A stretch of 7,757 nt of DNA from an uncultured Xanthobacteraceae bacterium (GCA_955652195.1 CATPBC010000010.1:1-7757), one strand, 5' to 3'; positions 1 to 7,180 are shown, counted from the first letter of the stretch. Notes: generated by a model from the letters alone, not told the origin. Translations and numbers: made by a program.

Positions 1-78
1 GCTCACCGACCACGCGGGCAGAAACGTCGGTGCCTCCGCCGGGAGCAAACGGCACAATTATCATGACCGTTCGCGTCG
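1..78 (-). pseudogene. Partial second copy of the Bug/TctC solute-binding gene
   Basis: Read on the minus strand, this stretch encodes RTVMIIVPFAPGGGTDVSAR and continues with VVGE up to the window edge. It matches residues 26-48 of the plus-strand gene except for one T-to-M change. Upstream the frame reads only a few codons (ACALTT) before an in-frame TAG at 92-94, so no signal peptide is encoded before it. The copy is therefore either a 5'-truncated paralogue running off the window or an artefact of joining. The preserved protein sequence with silent changes shows that it once evolved as coding DNA. Whether it is functional cannot be judged from here. Confidence 0.5.
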
Positions 79-174
79 TGAGAGCGCAGGCCTATCCGAC
101 GCGAACGGTCACGATAATTGTGCCGTTCGCCCCCGGCGGAGGGACCGACGTTTCTGCACGCGTGGTCGGTGAGC
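1..174. repeat. Near-perfect long inverted repeat at the window start
   Basis: Positions 1-78 are the reverse complement of 97-174 with 73 of 78 positions matching and no gaps. The mismatched left-arm positions are 17, 32, 44, 47 and 63. The arms are separated by an 18-base loop (79-96). The right arm lies inside the solute-binding protein gene and encodes its conserved first strand and glycine-rich loop (VPFAPGGGTD). The left arm reads as the same protein segment on the minus strand. Four of the five mismatches are silent third-position changes in that frame, which fits a diverged gene copy better than a copying error. The repeat reaches the window edge, so its true left end is unseen. It may be a real inverted duplication, or an assembly fold-back joining two strain variants at a contig end. 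Confidence 0.93.
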
Positions 175-995
175 ACATGTCACGCACGCTCGGACAGCAG
201 TTTGCTGTCGAGAATTTCCCGGGGGCTGGGGGCACGACGGGCTCCATCCGAGCTATGCGCGCCATTCCCGACGGTTACACCATTGAAATGGGCCACATCG
301 GAACCCACGCCGTCTCGGTCTGGCTCTACCCCCAACTCGCCTACAAACCGGATGTCGACTTCGAACCGATCGGTTTGACTATGGAGACCCCGCTCGTGAT
401 CGTAGCTAGGAGAGACTTTCCACCACGAAACCTCGAGGAATTTGTTGCATACGTGAAAGCAAATTCCGAGAAACTGAACATGGCGCATGCCGGCGTCGGG
501 TCCATTCTGTACAGCTTTGGTCTCATGCTCAATTCCATCCTTGGTGTGAGGCCGACTTTAGTCCCCTTCAACGGTGGCGGACCGGCCACGAATGCGCTGC
601 TTGGCGGCCAAGTTGATTACATGTGCGGTGCTACAGTGGACGTTGGTTCCCACGTTCAGGCTGGGATGCTCAAGGCCTACGCAATCGCAGCTGACGAACG
701 TAGTCCCACCCTGCCAAATGTCCCAACCACCAAGGAAGCCGGACTACCCGAATTCAAGGCCATGCCCTGGTTTGCCTTGTTTGCACCCAAGGGCACACCG
801 CGACCAATTCTGGACAGGCTCAGCGATGCGCTCGACAAGGCCTTGGATGATCAAAATGTTCGCGGTCGGTTTTCTGACCTGGGTGGCTACGTTCCTGACA
901 AAGCAAGGCGAGGGCAACAAGCACTCGCGACGCTAGTCAAAGACGAAATCGCTCGCTGGGCACCTATCATCAAGACGGCGAACATTAATCGGTAA
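30..995 (+). CDS. Bug/TctC-family periplasmic solute-binding protein, altered 5' end
   Basis: This is a substrate-binding protein of the tripartite tricarboxylate transporter (Bug) family. These proteins capture organic acids or similar small solutes in the periplasm. Family features seen: QAYPTRTVTIIVPF at the mature N-terminus, the glycine-rich loop VPFAPGGGTD (residues 31-40), ENFPGAGGTTGS (61-72), PDGYT (80-84), VPFNGGGPATNALLGGQVD in the middle, and the C-terminal PKGTPRPILDRL region. From residue 20 onward, length and order fit a mature protein of about 300 residues. The N-terminus is odd. The only upstream start, GTG at 30, lies in the left arm of the inverted repeat and would give MPPPGANGTIIMTVRVV, which is not a signal peptide. 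The natural leader has probably been lost or replaced near positions 79-90. No tctA or tctB membrane genes are nearby, which is usual for orphan Bug proteins. The ligand cannot be assigned. Confidence 0.9.
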   Translation: MPPPGANGTIIMTVRVVRAQAYPTRTVTIIVPFAPGGGTDVSARVVGEHMSRTLGQQFAVENFPGAGGTTGSIRAMRAIPDGYTIEMGHIGTHAVSVWLYPQLAYKPDVDFEPIGLTMETPLVIVARRDFPPRNLEEFVAYVKANSEKLNMAHAGVGSILYSFGLMLNSILGVRPTLVPFNGGGPATNALLGGQVDYMCGATVDVGSHVQAGMLKAYAIAADERSPTLPNVPTTKEAGLPEFKAMPWFALFAPKGTPRPILDRLSDALDKALDDQNVRGRFSDLGGYVPDKARRGQQALATLVKDEIARWAPIIKTANINR

Positions 996-1099
996 TGAAA
1001 CCGATCACTGACTAGATTCAAAAGCGAGATTATCGTCGGGAAAGATTTGATGCCGGTGTGAGCAAAATGTCCGCTTTGGATCAAGTTCTGCCGAAATCA

Positions 1100-1149
1100 G
1101 ATGTCCGCGTCACGTCCGTTCAGCCCCCAATAACGGACTCATGTCGGAC
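1100..1149. repeat. Dispersed non-coding repeat, copy A
   Basis: This 50-base segment aligns without gaps to 7529-7578 with 42 identical positions, including an identical 21-base run at 1125-1145. A perfect 7-base stem (1114-1120 with 1132-1138) lies inside it, but the other copy does not preserve that stem. Related wording (atgtccgctttggatca) continues to the left at about 1067-1083. The remaining non-coding DNA between the two flanking genes (996-1230) shows no other clear feature. I associate this type of sequence with repeats downstream of ABC substrate-binding genes in Bradyrhizobium-like genomes, from memory only. Confidence 0.75.
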
Positions 1150-1230
1150 GTCGCGGCAAGTCGGTTCAGGGCCAACAGCGGAAGTTAGCAAGCCTCGCAA
1201 TATGGATGGCGAGTTTCTTTGCGCACAACC

Positions 1231-1818
1231 TCAGCGGTGGTGAGCCAGGTAGTACGACAACTCCACTAGCTGCACGTCGCTCAACGGCTGCAGTACCTCC
1301 GCCATCGTCGCATCATAACCGTGCCGCGCCCCGGTCTTGTAGTCGCGCAGTGTCTTCAGCAGATATTCCTCGCGCTGGTCGGCCACGCGCGGGATGTTGT
1401 TTTGCCCGGAAAAATCTGGGCGATGGCACACATTGCAGTGGTTCTGCTCGGCGAGGGCGCGGGCGCCGTCGAGCCGGGCTGAGTCGCCCGGGTCGGCGGG
1501 CGGCTGCGGAGCCGGAAGCACAGCGAGCGCAGCGGCGATCGCTTGCAGGTCATCATCGCTCAGCCCTTTGGCCATGTCGTTCATCGGATCGGCGATATTC
1601 ATTTTTTCGCGGAATAGAAACAGCTGGATCACCGTGTATTGCGGCTGCTGAGCGCCGAGCGAGGGCACGTTCTCGGTTTGCGATTGCCCCTCGGCGCCGT
1701 GGCAGGCGAGACAGGGCGCCAGCTTTTGCGATAGCGCAGCGTCGACCGCAAGCGAGTGCAACACGCCGGCGAGCCAGATCGCGGTAACGAGCCCAGATAT
1801 GCCGGTACTGCGAATCAG
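1231..1818 (-). CDS. Diheme (c4-like) periplasmic cytochrome c
   Basis: This is an electron-transfer protein with two class I cytochrome c domains. Each domain has a haem-attachment motif: CLACH, then CNVCH about 92 residues later. Candidate axial methionines are in the MNDMAKGLSDDDLQAIAAALA stretch of domain 1 and in DATMAEVLQPLSD of domain 2, each followed by the usual closing helix. A proline-rich linker (LPAPQPPADP) joins the domains. An N-terminal hydrophobic segment (IRSTGISGLVTAIWLAGVLH) ending near AVDA looks like a Sec signal peptide. The gene directly follows the sorbosone dehydrogenase gene on the same strand, so it is the likely electron acceptor of that enzyme and probably co-transcribed. 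The start is uncertain. The signal peptide begins just after a CTG at 1816-1818, 5 bases past the upstream stop codon. The only in-frame ATG (1921-1923) would overlap the upstream gene by 100 bases, and an in-frame GTG at 1762-1764 would cut the signal peptide. Confidence 0.88.
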   Translation of the reverse strand: MIRSTGISGLVTAIWLAGVLHSLAVDAALSQKLAPCLACHGAEGQSQTENVPSLGAQQPQYTVIQLFLFREKMNIADPMNDMAKGLSDDDLQAIAAALAVLPAPQPPADPGDSARLDGARALAEQNHCNVCHRPDFSGQNNIPRVADQREEYLLKTLRDYKTGARHGYDATMAEVLQPLSDVQLVELSYYLAHHR

Positions 1819-1823
1819 CGAAC

Positions 1824-3149
1824 CTACTGACCTCGGCTGACCTGCTGCTGCGGCCCATAAGTGATGCGGTAGACGGCGCCGTTGTAATCGTCCGACAGCA
1901 GCATCGAGCCGTCTTTCAGCCATTCCATATCAACCGGCCGACCAACATAGTTGTTGTCCTCGATGAAGCCGGTGATGAAGGGCTCTATCGACTTGACCGT
2001 CCCATCGGGCTTGAGGTGCGCAACGACGACGTCGCCGCCGATCTTATGGCTCTTGTTCCACGAACCGTGGCGGGCAATGAAGATCGCATTGCGGTACGAG
2101 GCGGGGAACATTTGCCCGGTGTAGAACCGCATGCCGAGCGGCGCCGTATGCGGACCGAGCTGCGCAATCGGCTTGGTGAACTCACTGCAGCTGTGACCCC
2201 AGCCGTATATCGGATCCTCAATATCGCCGCCGTCGCAATAGGGGAAACCGAAATTGTCTTTTCCGGGGTTGAGAACCCGGTTCAGCTTGTCCTGCGGCTG
2301 GTCCTCGGAAAGCCAGTCACGCTGGTTCTCAGTAAAATAGAGAACCTTGGATGCCGGATGAAAATCCATGCCGACGACTTGCCGGATGCCGTGGGCGACA
2401 ATCTGGGCATCGCTACCGTCGAGGTTGATGCTGCGGATTTGGGCATTAGTCGCCGGCGGCATGCAGATATTGCACGGCGCGCCGACATTAAAATAGAGCC
2501 TGTTGTCGGGCCCGACGACCAAGAACTTCCAGCCGTGCGGCTCGTAGTTTGGCAGATCGCTGTAGATAACGGTCGCTTTGGCGTCGTCAAGATGGCTTTC
2601 GACGTTGTCAATCTTGGATATCTTGTTCAGCTCGGCGATGTAGAGCGTGCCATTGTGGACGGCGATGCCGTTCGGCCAGTGTAACCCTGTCAGTATCGTT
2701 TTGACCTCGGGTCTGCCATTGCTACTGGCCACCGCATAGATCCGGTCGAGCAGCCGGGTACTGACAAACACCGTCCCCTTATCGCCGACCCGCAGCGAGC
2801 GCGCTTGGGGCATGCCGCTGGCAAAGACCTCGATATGGAAGTTCTTCGGCAGCTTTAGCTTGGAAAGCGGAAGTTTGTCCGGCGCCGTGGCAATCGGTGG
2901 CGGCACGACCGGTGCGAGGTTTGCACTTACTGCCTCATCCGGCCGCGCTTGCGCCCATGGCGGCGCTGCTGGGACCGGCGCGGCACCTGTGGCTGGAGTG
3001 GAGGCGGGCGCCGTCAGGGGTGTGGCACTCGGAGACGGGTTCGTTGGTGGCTGCTGGGCTTCCACCGGCGTCGCGATGGTGGCAAAACCGCCCGCGACCG
3101 CAGCGAGCAGGACGATTCCCAGCAAACGCGTATGCAGCGTGTGAGACAT
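1824..3149 (-). CDS. Secreted PQQ-type sorbosone/glucose dehydrogenase family protein
   Basis: This 441-residue protein belongs to the soluble glucose/sorbosone dehydrogenase beta-propeller family, whose members use PQQ to oxidise sugars or sugar aldehydes in the periplasm. It starts with a clear signal peptide (RLLGIVLLAAVAGGFATIA, cleavage near VEAQQ), followed by a Pro/Ala/Thr-rich stretch at residues 32-92. The propeller starts at LPKNFHIEVFASGMPQARSL (about 100-119). Family-like segments include HWPNGIAV (157-164), NYEPHGWKFLVVGPDNRLYF (201-220), GIRQVVGMDFHP (254-265), GFPYCDGG (301-308), GWGHSC (316-321) and RHGSWN (360-365). By position, H205 may match the catalytic base histidine of soluble glucose dehydrogenase, but this is inference. 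C226 and C229 form CNIC. The ATG is supported by a strong ribosome binding site. The cytochrome c gene downstream fits an enzyme and electron-acceptor pair. No PQQ synthesis genes are in the window, and the substrate is unknown. Confidence 0.9.
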   Translation of the reverse strand: MSHTLHTRLLGIVLLAAVAGGFATIATPVEAQQPPTNPSPSATPLTAPASTPATGAAPVPAAPPWAQARPDEAVSANLAPVVPPPIATAPDKLPLSKLKLPKNFHIEVFASGMPQARSLRVGDKGTVFVSTRLLDRIYAVASSNGRPEVKTILTGLHWPNGIAVHNGTLYIAELNKISKIDNVESHLDDAKATVIYSDLPNYEPHGWKFLVVGPDNRLYFNVGAPCNICMPPATNAQIRSINLDGSDAQIVAHGIRQVVGMDFHPASKVLYFTENQRDWLSEDQPQDKLNRVLNPGKDNFGFPYCDGGDIEDPIYGWGHSCSEFTKPIAQLGPHTAPLGMRFYTGQMFPASYRNAIFIARHGSWNKSHKIGGDVVVAHLKPDGTVKSIEPFITGFIEDNNYVGRPVDMEWLKDGSMLLSDDYNGAVYRITYGPQQQVSRGQ

Positions 3150-3153
3150 CGTT

Positions 3154-3161
3154 TCCTCCCT
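3154..3161 (-). promoter_or_regulatory. Ribosome binding site of the sorbosone dehydrogenase gene
   Basis: On the minus strand the sequence AGGGAGGA ends four bases before the ATG at 3147-3149. It is a strong Shine-Dalgarno match and fixes the start of the dehydrogenase gene. Confidence 0.8.
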
Positions 3162-3240
3162 AATGACTATGTTTGCGACGATTACATCAGGGATTTACGA
3201 CCAGCGAAATAGGGTGCAACGATCAATTTGCGCTGCAAAA

Positions 3241-3410
3241 ATCTTGAACTGCCCATGTCGCTGATGGGTCAATCGTGTCATTTCGAGCGTGCGTTACGCA
3301 CTTCCGGTTTACCCCTGACTCCGGACATACCGTTGCAACGCACTAACCGACGCTTCGGGCCACAAGCAGAATTTCTGCGCTGCAGTAAAAAAGTCGTTAT
3401 TCGATCACCT
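3241..3410 (-). repeat. Dispersed non-coding repeat, copy B, with decayed gene 3' end
   Basis: This stretch fills most of the divergent intergenic region between the dehydrogenase and J-domain genes (3150-3485). Its right part shares ttctgcgctgc (3373-3383) and tattcgatcacct (3398-3410) with copy C (7614-7624 and 7636-7648) at similar spacing. Read on the minus strand, it ends in codons for V-I-E followed by TAA (3397-3399). These match the last codons of the ABC substrate-binding fragment in copy C, but an in-frame TAG a few codons upstream shows that nothing longer survives. The left part contains wording such as tgatgggtcaatcgtgtcat and a perfect palindrome gtgcgttacgcac (3289-3301). No intact gene or convincing promoter was seen here. 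Confidence 0.65.
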
Positions 3411-3485
3411 TTGTTTGCTACGAGTTGCCGGTTCAAAAACGCATGGTGCCGGCGTTGAAAGGCTGATCGAGCAACTGAACTAGCT

Positions 3486-4187
3486 ATGCCGGAAATTCTG
3501 CTCGGGCTTGTGGTCCTTCTCCTGTTGCTGTGGGCCACTAGTGCATTCATCAAAGCCGATCCCAAACAAGCTGCGCGCATCTTGCAAGGGATCGGCGGCG
3601 TCGCCGCGCTGCTGCTTGCCGCGTTTCTGCTATTTCGCGGCGCAATCGGAGTGGCCATCCCTATCGGAGCCTTCGGGCTGGGTCTGCTTGGCTGGGCGTC
3701 CTTTCGGCCGGCTTCTTTGGGGGCGCGAACTCAAAGAAGCGCGGGCCAAGCGTCACGCGTGCGGACGGCTTTCTTGGAAATGGAACTCGATCATTACACT
3801 GGCAGAATGCAAGGCCGGGTTCTCGCCGGCAGCTGTCAAGGGGCTTCGCTCGATGCGCTGGACGCAGCAACCCTGATGAAATTGTTAGGCGAAATCGACG
3901 ATGGCAGCCGCGATTTACTGGCAGCTTATCTTGACCGCAGAGAGCCCGAGTGGCGTGAGCATGCGCAGCGTGATGCGGGCGCCGGCACGCGATCGGCGGG
4001 CGCTGGCAAAATCACCGAAGAGGAAGCCTATCAGATCCTTGGCATTCAGCCCGGGGCGACCACAGAGGAGATCAGTCGCGCGCACCGGTCCCTCATCAAG
4101 AAACTGCATCCCGACCATGGGGGGACGACGTATCTCGCGGCCCGCATCAATGAGGCCAAAGACGTGCTGCTTCGCAGCCATCGCTGA
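3486..4187 (+). CDS. Membrane-anchored DnaJ-domain protein
   Basis: This 233-residue protein has hydrophobic N-terminal segments at about residues 3-22 and 36-70 (two or three helices), a charged middle region, and a J domain at the very C-terminus (about 177-233). The J domain has the ITEEEAYQILGI opening, helix II with basic residues (SLIKKL), the HPD motif (208-210) that stimulates Hsp70 ATPase, and a final helix with INEAKDVLL. The protein is probably an inner-membrane co-chaperone that recruits DnaK on the cytoplasmic side, with a layout like mitochondrial Tim14/Pam18. The middle segment VRTAFLEMELDHYTGRM (about 92-108), continuing to AAYLDRREPEW, resembles a region I recall in other alphaproteobacterial proteins of this kind. 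No clear Shine-Dalgarno precedes the ATG. The gene stands alone, converging on the UPF0182 gene. The client is unknown. Confidence 0.88.
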   Translation: MPEILLGLVVLLLLLWATSAFIKADPKQAARILQGIGGVAALLLAAFLLFRGAIGVAIPIGAFGLGLLGWASFRPASLGARTQRSAGQASRVRTAFLEMELDHYTGRMQGRVLAGSCQGASLDALDAATLMKLLGEIDDGSRDLLAAYLDRREPEWREHAQRDAGAGTRSAGAGKITEEEAYQILGIQPGATTEEISRAHRSLIKKLHPDHGGTTYLAARINEAKDVLLRSHR

Positions 4188-4193
4188 GGTACT

Positions 4194-4217
4194 CCATGCG
4201 GATTTCGCGTGGTTCTT
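4194..4217 (+). terminator. Possible terminator after the J-domain gene
   Basis: A 7-base stem with one G-T pair (ccatgcg at 4194-4200 with cgcgtgg at 4206-4212) and a 5-base loop is followed by ttctt, seven bases after the stop codon. The T-tract is short, so this is only a weak candidate in the 117-base gap between the two convergent genes. Confidence 0.3.
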
Positions 4218-4304
4218 CGGTCCTGGATCGACGTTTCCGTGTCTAAGATGATTTTCGGAGCACTCGTCCCTTGCGACCATAGGAGCGGAATGTCGGTAAG
4301 TATA

Positions 4305-7124
4305 TTATTGCGGCCAGAGGAGCTTTTGCATCTGTTGGAGAAGTTCGCCATAGCGAGCAAAGTTGCCCGCCGCTAATTGCTGTTGCATCTCGCGGAAGAC
4401 GCCCCGCACCTGCTCAAGCGTGTCACTGGTCGCTTCTGTGTTCAGTGTCCGCTGCGCTGTGACTCTCCCGCCAACGAGGAGCTGTTCAGCGTCAGCCAGT
4501 GTGCTGGCCCACTCGATCTTGCGATCATCGGGAAGGAGCTGGCCTAACACAACGCGGGCCAGCGTCGGGATCTTGGTCTGCTCAGCCTCGATATAGATCG
4601 GCTCGACAACAATCAGCTGGTTATCGGAGAGCGGCAAAACGAGGAGATTACCGCGAATGACCCGCGAACCGTGCTGGTCCCAGAGCGTGAGATTGCCAGA
4701 GAACCGGCTGTCGGAATTGATCCGCGACTCGACCTGCGCAGGACCATCGACGAAAGTCCCTTTGGGAAAACGGAATGCGACCATCTTCCCGTAGTTTTCG
4801 CCATCGCAGAGACCAGCAAGCCATCCTGCCATCTGGTTCTTGCCTGCTACCGATAACGGCAGCATGAGCAGAAATTCCGGATTGTTCGATCCAGGAAGCT
4901 TCGCGGTGACGTAATATGGCAACATTTCACCATAAAGTTCGTGCGGAACCTCCCAACGATCCTCTCGATTGTAGAAAGTGGTTGGGTTGGTCATGTGGTA
5001 AGTGCCGTACATCTCGGCCTGCACAGTGAATAAATCTTCTGGATAGCGAATGTGTCGTCGCAAGTTTGGCGGCATCTCGCGGGCGTCCTTAAACATTTCC
5101 GGTAAAATTTTTTCGTAAGCTCTGATGATCGGATCGTTTTGATCGAACACGTAGAACATGACCGAGCCGTTATAAGCGTCAATTACAGCCTTGACTGAGT
5201 TACGTAGATAATTCTGTCCGCGGTACGCCGACAACGAACCTTGATAGGATTCGCTGTAGGGATAATTTGCCGATGTCGTATAGGCGTCGAGAATATACGA
5301 ATAATGATCTGAATCTGCGATGATGTAAGGATCTCGATCGAAGGTCAGGAAGGGCGCTAGCGTCTTCACTCGCTCGACGATGTTTCGTCGCAGTATCACT
5401 CGGCTTTCCGGCGTAAAATATCCCGAAATGAAGAGCGGCAGTCCGTCGAATTCGCGAGCAAAAACGAGCTTGCGCCATAAATTGGAAATCGGAATTCCTC
5501 CGCTTCCCTGGTAAATCGTCTCGGCGTTGGCCTGGCCTTGCGGAAAATCGAATTCCTTCTCGGTGGTGCGCACATAAACACGATCGTTGGTGAGCTCACC
5601 GAAATAGATCTCGCCATGGGTCACCGAAAGATTTTTCTTGGCAACGATCGGAATGTCGTGGGCCCACAGAACCGGATTACCCCTGCTGTCAATCTCATTC
5701 ACGGGGACGGCGACAACGCCATAACCATGAGTGTATTTAAGGGCTAGATTGACCCAGACCTGGGCCGGCGCGGGAAGCCGAGTGACATCGAGCTCCCGCG
5801 CCGTAATGATGACTTGGCGTTCGGCGCTGTCGATCTGGTAGCGATCGATGTCAACACTGGAGAATGTGTAATAGGGCCGCAGACCTTGGATCTGCTGGAG
5901 TTGGGGCTCAAGCCCGCGCCAGTCCCAGATCCGGGCGTCTCGCAGAGTGGACGTATTCCGTTCGATGTCCGCCGCGGTGAGTGGTTCGCTTGATACTGCG
6001 AATTCGCGTTCCTCTACTGACGGCCCCTCGAGATTATATGCTTTCCGGGTTCCACCGATGCTCCTAATCAGGAACGGCATCTCCAAGGTGATCTGATTTG
6101 GGCCAACATAAAAAGTCTCGATCGCAGCAGGAATGGCGAAAGATCCGATGAAAAGAATCGCCAGCGCTGCGGACGGAATGAGCCAATGCGATCGACGACT
6201 CAGTAGCCGGACACGAAACTGCGGCATGAGAACTGCGATCATCAGAATGAGCGCAGTTGCCAACCAGCAAACGACCATGAAATTATATGCTGGTATCCAG
6301 AAGTTGACGTCGACAAAGGATGCGCCCGCGACGACCGTAGAGTGCCCGGCCGCCACGATGTGATAACGAGCCAACAACCGACTCGCCCCCAATGCGAGGC
6401 ACAGAAGCCCCACTAACATCATGCCTTGCCTTATCCAGCTCACTTGATCTCCCCAGCTCTGTGGTGGGGACAACGTGATGTTGTGGTTGGCATGAAAGGC
6501 TCCGTTGGGGTCCAGATGATGGATCACCGCGCTTGATCCGCTCCGAGCGATGTTGCCGAGAACCAGCCAAAGCACGATTGTGATGCAGAAAGTGGCGATA
6601 ACGACGTTGACGATGTCGTCGTAGAGCGGCAGGGCCAGCAAGTAAAAGGAAAGATCCTTAGTGAAAACTGGATCGACCGTACCAGTCGGCGCTGCGCCGA
6701 AGAAACGCATGAGTGGAATCCAGAGCTGCGTCGCGATAAATCCGGCCAAGCCTGCGGTGGTAAAACCGATGATCCACGGCGCGCTTCTCGGCACAACAGG
6801 AAGCGGACGACACAGAAGGCGCAGATTAACGCTGAGAAATACGCCAACCAGAAGCAGCATCGCCAAGAAAATTCCGACGCGGTACTCGATCGACACCCAA
6901 AAACGGTGGCTCTGGCCCAATTCATCAAACCAGTAGCTTTCAAACGAAATATGCAACGCTATCTCCAGGCAGATGATTCCAAAGACAGCGACTAGCAGAT
7001 AAGCGGCATCACGATAGAGGCGATGCACAAACGCAATCTGATTATCACGGGACGATTGTAGGGACGTGCGGGCCAGTGGCACTGCGGCGAAAGCAATCAC
7101 ACACAGATAACCAAGCTGAAACAT
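4305..7124 (-). CDS. UPF0182 family membrane protein
   Basis: This 939-residue protein matches the UPF0182 (COG1615) family of large membrane proteins with no established function, and its length is typical. The N-terminal third carries about eight hydrophobic segments (near residues 5-20, 41-60, 84-105, 116-138, 160-191, 235-253, 276-300 and 314-336). Family hallmarks follow: WFDELGQSHRFW after the second helix, FYVGPNQITLEMPFLIRSIG then GTRKAY (about 338-363), YTHGYG (464-469), the GEIYFGE stretch, and a C-terminal AAGNFARYGELLQQMQKLL helix. The last roughly 600 residues lack membrane segments and are probably extracytoplasmic. A GTG at 7125-7127 directly precedes the ATG at 7122-7124. I prefer the ATG because the ribosome binding site lies six bases upstream of it. 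No frameshift or internal stop is seen, so the gene looks functional. The family is better known from actinobacteria, cyanobacteria and clostridia. Confidence 0.93.
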   Translation of the reverse strand: MFQLGYLCVIAFAAVPLARTSLQSSRDNQIAFVHRLYRDAAYLLVAVFGIICLEIALHISFESYWFDELGQSHRFWVSIEYRVGIFLAMLLLVGVFLSVNLRLLCRPLPVVPRSAPWIIGFTTAGLAGFIATQLWIPLMRFFGAAPTGTVDPVFTKDLSFYLLALPLYDDIVNVVIATFCITIVLWLVLGNIARSGSSAVIHHLDPNGAFHANHNITLSPPQSWGDQVSWIRQGMMLVGLLCLALGASRLLARYHIVAAGHSTVVAGASFVDVNFWIPAYNFMVVCWLATALILMIAVLMPQFRVRLLSRRSHWLIPSAALAILFIGSFAIPAAIETFYVGPNQITLEMPFLIRSIGGTRKAYNLEGPSVEEREFAVSSEPLTAADIERNTSTLRDARIWDWRGLEPQLQQIQGLRPYYTFSSVDIDRYQIDSAERQVIITARELDVTRLPAPAQVWVNLALKYTHGYGVVAVPVNEIDSRGNPVLWAHDIPIVAKKNLSVTHGEIYFGELTNDRVYVRTTEKEFDFPQGQANAETIYQGSGGIPISNLWRKLVFAREFDGLPLFISGYFTPESRVILRRNIVERVKTLAPFLTFDRDPYIIADSDHYSYILDAYTTSANYPYSESYQGSLSAYRGQNYLRNSVKAVIDAYNGSVMFYVFDQNDPIIRAYEKILPEMFKDAREMPPNLRRHIRYPEDLFTVQAEMYGTYHMTNPTTFYNREDRWEVPHELYGEMLPYYVTAKLPGSNNPEFLLMLPLSVAGKNQMAGWLAGLCDGENYGKMVAFRFPKGTFVDGPAQVESRINSDSRFSGNLTLWDQHGSRVIRGNLLVLPLSDNQLIVVEPIYIEAEQTKIPTLARVVLGQLLPDDRKIEWASTLADAEQLLVGGRVTAQRTLNTEATSDTLEQVRGVFREMQQQLAAGNFARYGELLQQMQKLLWPQ

Positions 7125-7130
7125 CACTCA

Positions 7131-7136
7131 CCACCT
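7131..7136 (-). promoter_or_regulatory. Ribosome binding site of the UPF0182 gene
   Basis: On the minus strand AGGTGG ends six bases before the ATG at 7122-7124 and three before the adjacent GTG. The spacing favours the ATG as the true start. Confidence 0.65.
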
Positions 7137-7151
7137 TCTGGCACGAAGCCA

Positions 7152-7180
7152 ATAATTTATTCAGGACATGACTCGCTCAA
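7152..7180 (-). promoter_or_regulatory. Possible sigma-70 promoter of the UPF0182 gene
   Basis: On the minus strand a TTGAGC (7175-7180) and an AATTAT (7152-7157) are separated by 17 bases. Each matches its consensus hexamer at four of six positions. Transcription would begin about 20 bases upstream of the start codon. The surrounding 7140-7260 region is AT-rich compared with the rest of the window, as promoters often are. This is a by-eye match only. Confidence 0.35.

Noticed and set aside
988..1005. 6-base stem with a 6-base loop over the stop codon of the solute-binding gene
   Set aside because: The stem is short, overlaps the last codon and has no following T-tract, so it is not a convincing terminator.
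1206..1787. 193-codon plus-strand open frame rich in Arg and Ala
   Set aside because: It is antisense to the diheme cytochrome c gene, low in complexity and typical of reversed GC-rich coding sequence.
2016..2684. 222-codon plus-strand open frame
   Set aside because: It lies fully antisense to the well-supported sorbosone dehydrogenase gene and has no recognisable motif; it is a GC-driven shadow frame.
3162..3275. TTGACC/TTGATC hexamers upstream of the dehydrogenase gene as a promoter
   Set aside because: No acceptable -10 hexamer was found at 16-18 bases from either, so no promoter is called.
3289..3301. Perfect 13-base palindrome gtgcgttacgcac
   Set aside because: Considered as an operator or terminator, but it lies inside the dispersed repeat, has no T-tract, and is far from both starts; more likely part of the repeat.
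3278..3658. 126-codon minus-strand open frame
   Set aside because: It runs through repeat copy B and antisense to the J-domain gene; its composition (Arg, Ala, Ser) and lack of motifs argue against a real gene.
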